A DNA stretch of 33,199 nucleotides from Candidatus Omnitrophota bacterium (lineage in GTDB: Bacteria; Omnitrophota; Gorgyraeia; Gygaellales; Profunditerraquicolaceae): the NCBI GenBank assembly GCA_028715785.1, contig JAQURC010000005.1, positions 66,095 through 99,293 of the forward strand, in the 5' to 3' direction. The first letter of the stretch is position 1. The number at the start of each line of letters is the position of its first letter. The position numbers were made by a program, and so were the translations under genes. The notes under the pieces are model-generated. The model saw only the letters and a list, made by a program, of their open reading frames with translations, ran no database searches and was not told where the DNA came from. This document shows positions 15,018 through 21,888 of this stretch, piece by piece.

Positions 15018-17006
15018 TTATTCTTTATCCTCAGGCAGAGTGCGCGCGGTAAATGTGCACTTGGGAAAATTAGAGCAGCCGTAGAAAACACCGCGTTTAG
15101 AATGGCGCTCGATCAATTCTCCGCCGCAATTTTCAATGGAGCATTTAACCCCGGAGGTAATGGATTTTGAATTTTTGCACTTAGGAAAATCAGAGCAGCT
15201 TAAAAATTTACCGCGCCTGCCCCATTTCACAATCAAAGGCTTGCCGCATTTTTCGCAAACCTGATCGGTAACAATCACTTCCTTGACAATATTTGCCTGG
15301 GCAAAATCCAGGCTCTCTTTAAAAGGCGCGTAAAAATCTTCTAAAACTTTTAGCCGGCTAAGTGTGCCCTCTTCGATCTGATCCAGCTCCTCTTCCATAA
15401 ACGCGGTAAACTTAAAATCGAGGATTTTAGGAAAATATTCCACCAGCATGTCATTGACCTTAAAACCCAGCTCCGTCGGATTAAGGTAACCTTTTATCCG
15501 GCGCACGTAATCGCGCATAATAATCGTATAAATGATCGGCGCATACGTCGAAGGCCGGCCAATCCCCTCCTCTTCAAGGGCCTTAATTAAAGAGCTGTCC
15601 GAATACCTGGGCGGCGGCTTGGTAAAATGCTGCGAGGGAGTAAGTTTCTCTAACCCTAAAATTTCCCCCTCTTCAAGCGGAGGGATCACATTCTTGGCTT
15701 TTTCTTTTTCCTCATCCTCTTTTTCCTCATCCTCACTCTTATTATAAGCCGCCAAAAATCCTTCAAAAAGCAAATGGCTGCCATTGGCAACAAATAAATA
15801 TTTATCCGCCGCAATATCCACAGCGGTAGCTAAAAATTCCGCCGGCTTCATCTGACTGGCCAAAAAACGGTTATAGATAAGTTCATAAAGCCGTAATTGA
15901 TCGTGATCGAGAAAATCTTTCAGGCTCTCCGGAGAGCGGCAAACATAGCTTGGCCGGATTGCCTCATGCGCCTCTTGCGCGGATTTCTTGGCTTTAAAAA
16001 TATTGGGCTTCTCCGGAAGAAAATCTTTGCCAAAACTCCTGCCGATATGCTGGCGCACCTCCTGGATTGCAACGCTGGCGACATTCGGAGAATCCGTACG
16101 CATATAAGTAATTAAACCTACGGGATTATCTTCTCCGATATTGATGCCCTCATAAAGCTGCTGGGCCACCAGCATCGTCTTGGAAGCGTTAAACCTGAGT
16201 TTATTAAACGCTTCCTGCTGCATCGTGCTGGTAATAAAGGGAGCCGCAGGATAACGCTTTTTTTCTGTTTTTTTGATCTCTAAAACTTTAAACTCTTTAT
16301 CCTTTAGCTGATCGCAAATGCCCTGCGCGTCTTGCTGGCGGCTGATCTCTGCTTTCTGACCGTCGATTTTTTCAAGTTTGGCGCAAAAATGGCTCTCTCC
16401 GGAAACCCTGGGCTTAAATAATTCCGCGGCGATCTCCCAATATTCGCTGGCAACAAATTTTTGGATCTGCCTCTCCCTTTCCACGATCAACCTTAATCCC
16501 ACCGATTGCACGCGCCCGGCGCTTAAGCCGCGGGCAAGTTTTTTCCACAGCAAAGGGCTTAAAAAATATCCGACCAGCCGGTCTAAGACCCTGCGGCCGG
16601 CCTGGGCCTCGATCATTTTAGCGTCAAACTCCCGGGCGTTTTTAAAAGCCTCCTCCACCGCCTGCGGAGTAATTTCATGGAAGCTTACGCGCAAAACATC
16701 TTTGCCTTTAAAAACCTTCTCTTTTATCTGCCAGCCAATCGCTTCCCCTTCCCGGTCAGGGTCGGTAGCCACATATATTTTCTCTTTTGCCTTTGCGTCT
16801 TTTTTTAACTGTGCCAATAATTTTTTCTTGGCGGGGATAACGACATATTCCGGCTCAAATTTATTTTCCACATCCACGCCCAGCCTCTTAGCCGGCAGGT
16901 CGATAATGTGGCCCATCGAAGAAACTACGGTATAATCTTGGCCCAAGATTTTGCCGATGGTTTTGGCCTTAGTCGGAGACTCAACGATAACCAGATTTTT
17001 ACTCAA
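15018..17006 (-). CDS. topA: DNA topoisomerase I
   Basis: The protein is 662 aa. It has a Toprim domain at the N-terminus (VIVESPTKAKTIGKIL; DPDREGEAIGW), a type IA core with active-site Tyr in LITYMRTDSPN near residue 300, and two C-terminal zinc ribbons (CEKCGKPL..CSDFPKC and CSIENCGGEL..CSNFPKC). It relaxes negative supercoils. An acidic low-complexity insert (EDEEKEDEEKEK) lies near residue 430. The start codon is TTG 17006, with GAGGAG about 8 nt upstream, and it overlaps the dprA stop by 4 bp. Confidence 0.97.
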   Translation of the reverse strand: MSKNLVIVESPTKAKTIGKILGQDYTVVSSMGHIIDLPAKRLGVDVENKFEPEYVVIPAKKKLLAQLKKDAKAKEKIYVATDPDREGEAIGWQIKEKVFKGKDVLRVSFHEITPQAVEEAFKNAREFDAKMIEAQAGRRVLDRLVGYFLSPLLWKKLARGLSAGRVQSVGLRLIVERERQIQKFVASEYWEIAAELFKPRVSGESHFCAKLEKIDGQKAEISRQQDAQGICDQLKDKEFKVLEIKKTEKKRYPAAPFITSTMQQEAFNKLRFNASKTMLVAQQLYEGINIGEDNPVGLITYMRTDSPNVASVAIQEVRQHIGRSFGKDFLPEKPNIFKAKKSAQEAHEAIRPSYVCRSPESLKDFLDHDQLRLYELIYNRFLASQMKPAEFLATAVDIAADKYLFVANGSHLLFEGFLAAYNKSEDEEKEDEEKEKAKNVIPPLEEGEILGLEKLTPSQHFTKPPPRYSDSSLIKALEEEGIGRPSTYAPIIYTIIMRDYVRRIKGYLNPTELGFKVNDMLVEYFPKILDFKFTAFMEEELDQIEEGTLSRLKVLEDFYAPFKESLDFAQANIVKEVIVTDQVCEKCGKPLIVKWGRRGKFLSCSDFPKCKNSKSITSGVKCSIENCGGELIERHSKRGVFYGCSNFPKCTFTARTLPEDKE

Positions 17007-18100
17007 CTATAGCTCCTCATGAATTGTTTACCCGGCAATTCTCTGATTAATTTTTTTAACTGTAATTTTAAAACTAAACTTAAGACCCGGCTGCTGGGCA
17101 AAGAACTCTTCTCCACTAAATCATCTATTGCCATAGGCTGCTGGCTTATGCATTCATAAAGCATCCCTTCCTCTTTTGTGTATTCAATCTCTTGCTTGGT
17201 TACCGGCATATTTTTTTCTTTTTTACCAACAACGGCTAAATTCAATTCCTCCAGAATATCGTCGCAGCAGGTAACCAATTTTGCCCCCTGCTTAATCAAA
17301 GCGTTGGCTCCGGCTGAACCGCTGGAATCGATCCTTCCCGGTAAAGCAAAAACTTCTCTGCCCTGCTCTAAAGCAAAATCCGCCGTAATTAATGCTCCGC
17401 TATTCCTGGCGGCTTCGGTGATTAAAACACCTAGGCTTAAACCGCTGATTAAGCGGTTACGCCGGGGAAAATTCTGCGCCAAGGGCTTGGCCTCCATAGG
17501 AAACTCAGAAACCACCGCTCCTGACCGGGCGATATCTTTGGCTAAATCCGTATTCTCCGCAGGATAAATATGGTTAAAACCGCTGCCCATCACCGCAATC
17601 GTGCGCCCTTTTATTTTGAGGGCTCCGCGATGGGCACAAGTATCTACTCCCCTGGCCATCCCCGAAACAATCGTTATCTCTTGAGCGGCTAATTGTCCGG
17701 CAAATTTTTCCGCCTGGTTTAACCCGTAAAACGAAGCTTGGCGCGAACCGACAATACCGACAGCTAAATTATCCCGCGCTGTAATACTGCCTAAAACATA
17801 AAGCACAATCGGCGCACCGGGAATCCGCTTTAAATTTTCCGGATACTCTTCATCATTTAAAGTAAGAATTTTAATATTCAGCTTCTCAGAAGAAGAAAGC
17901 TCTTTTTCTACGTTCTCTCTTTTAAAAGAAATAATGTTAGATGCAATTTGGTCCCCTATCCCCAAAATAGAAACCAAATGTTCATATTTGGCGCTAAATA
18001 TATCTTGCGGCTTGCCAAAAACTTCCAGCAATTTGCCCAGCCTTGCGCTGCCAATATTAGGAATTAAGTTTAATCCGACCAACGCTTCCAGCTCAGTCAT
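17003..18100 (-). CDS. dprA: DNA processing protein DprA (Smf)
   Basis: The protein is 365 aa. The N-terminal helix-hairpin-helix-like region (GLNLIPNIGSARLGKLL) is followed by a Rossmann-like domain with GIVGSRQASFYGL, VSGMARGVDTCAHRGAL and the GSG loop MGSGFNHIYP, then EFPMEAKP..FPRRNRLISGLS, which are the DprA hallmarks. The last 60 residues form a winged-helix (CISQQPMAIDDLVEKSSLP). DprA binds incoming single-stranded DNA and loads RecA during transformation. Its stop overlaps the TTG of topA, and its ATG overlaps the upstream small membrane gene by 8 bp. No other transformation genes are in the window. Confidence 0.95.
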   Translation of the reverse strand: MTELEALVGLNLIPNIGSARLGKLLEVFGKPQDIFSAKYEHLVSILGIGDQIASNIISFKRENVEKELSSSEKLNIKILTLNDEEYPENLKRIPGAPIVLYVLGSITARDNLAVGIVGSRQASFYGLNQAEKFAGQLAAQEITIVSGMARGVDTCAHRGALKIKGRTIAVMGSGFNHIYPAENTDLAKDIARSGAVVSEFPMEAKPLAQNFPRRNRLISGLSLGVLITEAARNSGALITADFALEQGREVFALPGRIDSSGSAGANALIKQGAKLVTCCDDILEELNLAVVGKKEKNMPVTKQEIEYTKEEGMLYECISQQPMAIDDLVEKSSLPSSRVLSLVLKLQLKKLIRELPGKQFMRSYS

Positions 18101-18395
18101 TTTTTTCTTTTATCCCAATACCTATCTTATAACTGTACACTAAACAAAAAATTCCAACACTTAAATAAAGCATCACATCAATCAATGCAAAAGTTTTATG
18201 CGCTAAATACCAACTACAGGACCGAAAAAAATAGCGCCTCGGTAAAAACGTTAATGCCTTTTCTACTAATGGTGAACAGTGTTTTACAATAAAAATATGG
18301 TAAGAAAGAAAAAAACTAGCGGAAATTGTCGAAAGACCAATGATTGCTAATAAAACTGCCATTGTTATATACAATCTTCTATCTTTCTTATCCAT
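18093..18395 (-). CDS. Hypothetical two-helix membrane protein
   Basis: 100 aa with hydrophobic segments near residues 10-34 (ITMAVLLAIIGLSTISASFF) and 70-92 (LIDVMLYLSVGIFCLVYSY), a Lys/Arg-rich N-terminus and a loop with two Cys. I do not recognise the family. The 8-bp overlap with dprA fits an operon. The base composition is more AT-rich than its neighbours, and no Shine-Dalgarno precedes the ATG. It could be real and recently acquired together with the adjacent DUF559 cassette. Confidence 0.5.
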   Translation of the reverse strand: MDKKDRRLYITMAVLLAIIGLSTISASFFLSYHIFIVKHCSPLVEKALTFLPRRYFFRSCSWYLAHKTFALIDVMLYLSVGIFCLVYSYKIGIGIKEKND

Positions 18396-18401
18396 ATATT
18401 A

Positions 18402-18788
18402 TTAGTCAAACAATTTTACAGGTTCCCTCCCCCTTGTGGGGAGGGCTAGGGAGGGGGTAGATTTCAAATGTTCGACAATCTTTTGTAACACTCCATCCCG
18501 TTTTCCCAACACATCATGATTCCAGAACCTTAAAATCTTAAATCCCTGCTCTCTAAGCCATTGGTCGCGAGCGCTATCATACTCACTTTGCGCATGCTGG
18601 CCGCCATCAATTTCCACTATCAACTTATTCTCAAAACAGACAAAATCTACAATAAATTTTCCAATAACAGTCTGCCTGCGAAACTTTACTCCAAGATTCT
18701 TATTCCGAAACATATACCATAAATATTTTTCAGCTTCGGTAGGGTTATTCCTTAATCTCTTAGCATTAGGTGTTAGAAGTTTCTTCAA
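18402..18788 (-). CDS. DUF559 (restriction-endonuclease-like, Vsr/MTES-type fold) protein
   Basis: The protein is 128 aa. LRNNPTEAEKYLWYMFRN, VKFRRQTVIGKFIVDFVCF and LIVEIDGGQHA are the DUF559 hallmarks and give the PD-(D/E)XK-like pattern (D in IVDFVC, E-x-D in VEIDGGQH). The family is presumed to be a nuclease related to Vsr, but the function is unproven. The start is TTG 18788, because an in-frame TAG lies 15 nt upstream and GGGGGAG precedes the TTG. The last 15-20 residues (STPSLALPTRGREP) are encoded by the G-rich repeat at 18424-18458, and a second, inverted copy lies just before the start. This looks like a repeat-bounded cassette inserted between aroK and dprA. Confidence 0.88.
   Translation of the reverse strand: MKKLLTPNAKRLRNNPTEAEKYLWYMFRNKNLGVKFRRQTVIGKFIVDFVCFENKLIVEIDGGQHAQSEYDSARDQWLREQGFKILRFWNHDVLGKRDGVLQKIVEHLKSTPSLALPTRGREPVKLFD
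18424..18458. repeat. C/G-rich repeat at 3' end of DUF559 gene
   Basis: CCCTCCCC pairs with GGGGAGGG across a 5-nt loop, followed by CTAGGGAGGGGG. It overlaps the coding end of the DUF559 gene. It matches the reverse complement of 18792-18826 with a few mismatches, so the gene is bracketed by an inverted pair. Confidence 0.8.
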
Positions 18789-18791
18789 TCT

Positions 18792-18826
18792 CCCCCGCCC
18801 CTAACCCCTCCCACGAGGGGAGGGGA
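18792..18826. repeat. C/G-rich repeat at 5' end of DUF559 gene (inverted partner)
   Basis: CCCCTCCCACGAGGGGAGGGG forms a hairpin next to CCCCCGCCCCTAA. It lies 4 bp upstream of the TTG start, and its GGGGGAG on the minus strand serves as the likely ribosome site. It is inverted relative to 18424-18458. Confidence 0.8.
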
Positions 18827-18851
18827 ATCATCTAAAAATAGGACCCTGTTA

Positions 18852-19358
18852 TTATTTTCTTATAATTGGAATCTTAGCGATTTTAGCCACTACTTCTTTT
18901 ATTGTCAGCCCGGAGGTATCGATTGTCTTATCAGCTTGCGCGTAATAAGGCGCGCGCATCTTTAGCAAAAGTTCAATGCGCTCCTTGGGTTTTGCCACAT
19001 TCAGGATCGGCCGATAGTTGCTGGAGGAAACTCTCTTTAAGATCTCCTCGCAATTAGCGCAAAGACAAATTAAAGCTCCGGTTTTTTTCATTAGCTTGAT
19101 GTTGTCTTTATCTAAAACTATCCCGCCGCCGCAGGCCACGACAAACTTTTTTTGGGTAGAAACCTGCTTTAAGAATTTTTTCTCAACTTTGCGGAAATAC
19201 GGCTCACCATCTTTAGCAAAAATATCCACAATCCTGCGCTGTTCTTTCAGTTCGATTAATTCATCCAGGTCGATAAAATTCCACTTCTTCTGCGCGGCCA
19301 ACAGCCGGCCAACAGTAGTTTTTCCTGTACCCATAAATCCGACAAGATAAATATTCAT
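18852..19358 (-). CDS. aroK: Shikimate kinase
   Basis: The protein is 168 aa. The P-loop is GFMGTGKTTVG at the N-terminus; FIDLDELIE provides the shikimate/Mg-binding Asp, VACGGGIV the conserved GGG shikimate-binding segment, and SSNYRPIL the lid region. It phosphorylates shikimate at the 3-OH, two steps before chorismate synthase, which is encoded at 19717-20757. A hairpin repeat (19367-19405) lies only 8 bp upstream of the ATG, leaving no room for a good Shine-Dalgarno, so translation may depend on that structure. Confidence 0.94.
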   Translation of the reverse strand: MNIYLVGFMGTGKTTVGRLLAAQKKWNFIDLDELIELKEQRRIVDIFAKDGEPYFRKVEKKFLKQVSTQKKFVVACGGGIVLDKDNIKLMKKTGALICLCANCEEILKRVSSSNYRPILNVAKPKERIELLLKMRAPYYAQADKTIDTSGLTIKEVVAKIAKIPIIRK

Positions 19359-19366
19359 ATTTTATA

Positions 19367-19405
19367 CAGGGACGGTTCTTAATAAAACAAAAAGAACCGT
19401 CCCTG
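19367..19405. repeat. GGGACGGTT hairpin repeat, copy 1
   Basis: Perfect 14-bp arms CAGGGACGGTTCTT and AAGAACCGTCCCTG flank an 11-nt A-rich loop. It lies between spoVG (stop 19411) and aroK (start 19358). The loop and core match the copies at 23771-23826 and 29307-29394. Confidence 0.85.
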
Positions 19406-19410
19406 ATCTG

Positions 19411-19668
19411 TTAGCTGCCCTTATACGCTTCCAAAACAACTTCGCTCAACTGCTGCTTTAGCTCTTTGGTCGAAGGAGTTACCGTGTCATACCATTTCCC
19501 GTCTTTACCTTGATGGCGCGGCATACTCACAAATAACCCTTTTTCGCCGTTGACTACGCTAAAACCTTTGATCACCACTCCCGAAAATGAAACATCCGCA
19601 AAAGCCTTAAGCTTGGAATCGGTATCCAGCTTATAGATGCGGCTGACGCTGATTGAATTTGCTTCCAT
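19411..19668 (-). CDS. spoVG: SpoVG-family regulator
   Basis: The protein is 85 aa. It matches SpoVG from VSRIYKLDTDSKLKAFADVSF through GFSVVNGEKGLFVSMPRHQ to a C-terminal helix; the NGxxGLFVxMP segment is diagnostic. In other bacteria SpoVG binds DNA and RNA and affects septation or virulence genes; the target here is unknown. A near-perfect Shine-Dalgarno (AAGGAGGTGA, 19675-19684) stands 6 nt before the ATG, the strongest in the window, implying high translation. It lies 48 bp after aroC and is followed by a hairpin before aroK. Confidence 0.92.
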   Translation of the reverse strand: MEANSISVSRIYKLDTDSKLKAFADVSFSGVVIKGFSVVNGEKGLFVSMPRHQGKDGKWYDTVTPSTKELKQQLSEVVLEAYKGS

Positions 19669-19716
19669 CCTAAATCACCTCCTTCTTACGCCAATAGACG
19701 AAGGAAGCGATGGAAT

Positions 19717-20757
19717 CTAACAGATTCTTTTTAAATAATTTTTATAACTTTCTTTTATATCTTTCAAACAATCGGAACCAAACTTTTCTAAGAATGCTTC
19801 GGCTAAAACAAAAGCAGTTACCGATTCAGCCACAACCCCGGCAGATTCAACTACGCAGATATCCGAACGCTCAACCGCGGCCTTAGCCGATTTTTTGGTA
19901 TGGATATTTACCGAATCCAGCGGATTCATCAATGTGGAAATCGGCTTCATGCAGCCGCGTAAAACAATCTCCTGGCCGTTAGATATCCCGCCCTCGATAC
20001 CGCCGGCATTATTAGTCGAGCGAAAATAGCCTTTTTTATTATTATAATAAATTGCATCATGGACCTCAGAGCCAAAACTCACCGCATACCCTAAGCCTAA
20101 ACCAACCTCGAAAGATTTCACTCCGGGGATAGAGATGATACCTGCTGCCAGGCGGCTATCCAGCCTGCGGTCAGCCTGCACATAACTTCCCAGGCCTACC
20201 GGAACATTTTTGGCAACTACCTCAAATATCCCGCCGACCGTATCCTTATTCTCAATCGCCTCATTTATCCTGGCAATGATCCCCTGCTTGGTACACTCGC
20301 CGCCGACCGCCAGCACCTTACTGGTAATGATAATTCCAAATTCATCTAGGAGCCTCTTACATAAAGCTCCGATAGCCACAGTAGCTGCCGTGCTGCGCGC
20401 CGAAGAGCGCTCCAATACTTGCCGAATATCCGTAAAACCATATTTCAATAATCCGGCTAAATCCGCATGCCCGGGGCGGGCAGCCAAAACCTTATGCAAT
20501 TTTTCAATACTTGCGTCTTTGTTCTTGATCAACAAAGTAACTGGGCTGCCGAGGGTATGGTTATTTTTTAATCCGGAGATAATCTCGGCCCGATCGCGCT
20601 CTATTTGCATGCGCCTGCCGCGGCCAAACCCGGACTGCCTGCGTTTTAATTCTTTATTGATCGCTGCCGCATCCACCTTTAAGCCGGCGGGGACTCCCTC
20701 CAGAATGGCAGCCATTCCTTTTCCGTGCGATTCACCTGCGGTTAAACACCTTAACAT
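19717..20757 (-). CDS. aroC: Chorismate synthase
   Basis: The protein is 346 aa. The N-terminus MLRCLTAGESHGKGMAAIL and RRQSGFGRGRRMQIE are FMN/phosphate-binding signatures. RSSARSTAATVAIGAL matches the conserved ARE/SARETA-like segment, and GGIEGGISNGQEIVLR the family GGI.GGISNG motif. It converts EPSP to chorismate using reduced FMN. GGGGGAGG precedes ATG 20757 by 6 nt, and 12 bp separate it from the nuclease gene. The RSSARSTA segment has Ser where Glu is common (RASARETA), a small departure. Confidence 0.95.
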   Translation of the reverse strand: MLRCLTAGESHGKGMAAILEGVPAGLKVDAAAINKELKRRQSGFGRGRRMQIERDRAEIISGLKNNHTLGSPVTLLIKNKDASIEKLHKVLAARPGHADLAGLLKYGFTDIRQVLERSSARSTAATVAIGALCKRLLDEFGIIITSKVLAVGGECTKQGIIARINEAIENKDTVGGIFEVVAKNVPVGLGSYVQADRRLDSRLAAGIISIPGVKSFEVGLGLGYAVSFGSEVHDAIYYNNKKGYFRSTNNAGGIEGGISNGQEIVLRGCMKPISTLMNPLDSVNIHTKKSAKAAVERSDICVVESAGVVAESVTAFVLAEAFLEKFGSDCLKDIKESYKNYLKRIC

Positions 20758-20769
20758 AAAAACCTCCCC

Positions 20770-21330
20770 CTATTTCCAGAGCCCGCGCTGATTTTGGCGC
20801 GCCTGCCGGTATAATTTTACAAATAAATCCGCGTATTTCACATTCGGAGGATAAGTCATTAACGAAGCATACCCTTCCTCCACAATCCTGGCATTGACAA
20901 ATGTTCCGTCTTCCAAATAAACATAGGCCAGGATCCTTTTATATTTATCATATCTTTCTACGTCAAACTCTAACCTTACCCGTTTTCCTTCGACAAGTTT
21001 TTTGGTAAATTCATAGGACTGCCTGCCTAATTGCTTGATTGTCTCAATACTCTGCCCAGAACGCTGGGCGTCACGGTAAAGCTTGTTAGATTCATGCATC
21101 TCCGGGGTATCGATTCCGATCAAACGCACCTTCTCATTATTTTCTAAAACAAGCGTATCTCCGTCTATGGCCCTGGTTACCAGGATATCGTCATAATTAA
21201 AATTCCTGCCAAAAGGTATCTTCCACCTAAGCTCTTCTTTGGAATGGAAAGCCGGATCCAGGTCGCTGCAAAAAAGATAGCCGGTCAGGGCTAATAATCC
21301 AATAAGCAAAAATATAATAACTTTATTCAT
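20770..21330 (-). CDS. Staphylococcal nuclease-like (SNase/thermonuclease) protein, exported
   Basis: The protein is 186 aa. The N-terminal hydrophobic segment IIFLLIGLLALTGYLF implies export or membrane anchoring; the Cys after it is not in a good lipobox. The SNase OB-fold carries AIDGDTLVLENNEKVRLIGIDTPE (Ca-binding Asp, catalytic Arg) and YDKYKRILAYVYL (second catalytic Arg), ending NQRGLW. It likely cleaves extracytoplasmic DNA or RNA. It is upstream of aroC by 12 bp. Its ATG overlaps the end of a short degenerate frame (21323-21418) that runs from the promoter at 21425-21452. Confidence 0.9.
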   Translation of the reverse strand: MNKVIIFLLIGLLALTGYLFCSDLDPAFHSKEELRWKIPFGRNFNYDDILVTRAIDGDTLVLENNEKVRLIGIDTPEMHESNKLYRDAQRSGQSIETIKQLGRQSYEFTKKLVEGKRVRLEFDVERYDKYKRILAYVYLEDGTFVNARIVEEGYASLMTYPPNVKYADLFVKLYRQARQNQRGLWK

Positions 21331-21418
21331 CTGCCAAAAATTCTACCGATAAATTCTTGAGCGCCTTAAGGTTAGCTAAATCTTCCCAGGATTTCTTAAG
21401 CGCAGCCTCATACCCTAT
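21323..21418 (-). pseudogene. Short gene remnant or AUA-started leaderless ORF
   Basis: In the frame that ends 8 bp inside the nuclease gene, 31 codons read IGYEAALKKSWEDLANLK followed by ALKNLSVEFLADE and a stop. The composition is protein-like. It resembles, from memory and not verified, the first residues of DUF3786-type proteins. There is no ATG/GTG/TTG at the left end: the first codon after the last upstream stop that fits homology is ATA, 6 nt after a perfect TATAAT. I read it as the N-terminal stub of a decayed gene that lost its start codon and its downstream part. Confidence 0.35.
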
Positions 21419-21424
21419 GGATTT

Positions 21425-21452
21425 ATTATATTATTTTTATTAGATAAATCAA
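21425..21452 (-). promoter_or_regulatory. Candidate promoter for nuclease-aroC-spoVG operon
   Basis: On the minus strand, TTGATT (-35) and TATAAT (-10, perfect) are 16 bp apart. Transcription should start at about 21418, the ATA codon of the remnant frame, about 88 nt before the nuclease ATG. Confidence 0.55.
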
Positions 21453-21468
21453 TGATTTTGCGCATTTG

Positions 21469-21651
21469 ATTTCCGTCTCTTGCTTCGGCACGAAGATTTT
21501 CGCCGTGTGCTGCGGCTTACGGCTCCTTCCGGCAGCGCAGTGTTCCTTACGCGTAATGAGATTGCCTGCACTCGCCGTAACTCCTTGCACACTTTCAATA
21601 GTTAAGAAGCCGAAAATCTTCTAATTGTGCCTCCAGCAAAACACGGAAATC
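21469..21651. repeat. Long imperfect inverted repeat, about 183 bp
   Basis: GATTTCCGT at the left end pairs with ACGGAAATC at the right end. Further pairing includes TTGCT, GGCAC, AAGATTTTCG and GTTACGGC, converging on the palindrome TTACGCGTAA (21547-21556). It is related along its length to the minus strand of 24786-24954, and its left arm recurs at 9601-9644. No coding content is seen. Confidence 0.75.
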
Positions 21652-21660
21652 TTAAGAATT

Positions 21661-21825
21661 AACAGCGGATGGCTTGGCTTGGTTTTGAGCAGGGCGTTTG
21701 CAGGCCGAGCGGGCAAGGTTGCCCGGCTATCTACGAAGCCTGGCAGAGCGAGGCCGAAACCCGAGCGAAGTTTGCCACGCCGGGGCAAACGAGCGTCCCT
21801 GCGAGAAAACAAGCCAAGACAAACG
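21661..21825. repeat. Long imperfect inverted repeat, copy B of the composite intergenic element
   Basis: The minus strand aligns with plus-strand 9200-9373: CGCTCGTTTGCCCCGGCGTGG against CGCTCGATTTTCCCCAGCGTGG, then the shared CTCGCTCTGCCAGG and TGCCCGCTCG. It also contains its own arms (GGCTTGG..TTTT..CAGGG). The overlapping 69-73 aa ORFs in the track are by-products. Confidence 0.75.
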
Positions 21826-21854
21826 CTAATATAGTAAATCAAAAGATAATTATA

Positions 21855-21882
21855 TTGCGGTTGAGGGATTTTCGCTTATAAT
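21855..21882 (+). promoter_or_regulatory. Candidate promoter for leaderless helicase transcript
   Basis: TTGCGG and TATAAT are separated by 16 bp. The last base of the -10 box is 7 nt before the A of the helicase ATG (21889), so the predicted transcript starts at the initiation codon. No Shine-Dalgarno is present. Confidence 0.55.
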
Positions 21883-21888
21883 GGAAAT

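Noticed and set aside
15700-15740. Tandem CCTCATCCTCTTTTT repeat
   Set aside because: It is inside topA and encodes an acidic low-complexity EDEEKEDEEK insert, which is in frame and compatible with function.
17003-17006. Frameshift between dprA and topA
   Set aside because: topA begins at a TTG with a good Shine-Dalgarno inside the dprA end; both proteins are complete.
21621-21881. ORFs 21621-21842, 21625-21834 and 21669-21881
   Set aside because: Products of the long inverted repeat. The peptide similarity to 9196-9384 reflects DNA repeat homology, not protein conservation.
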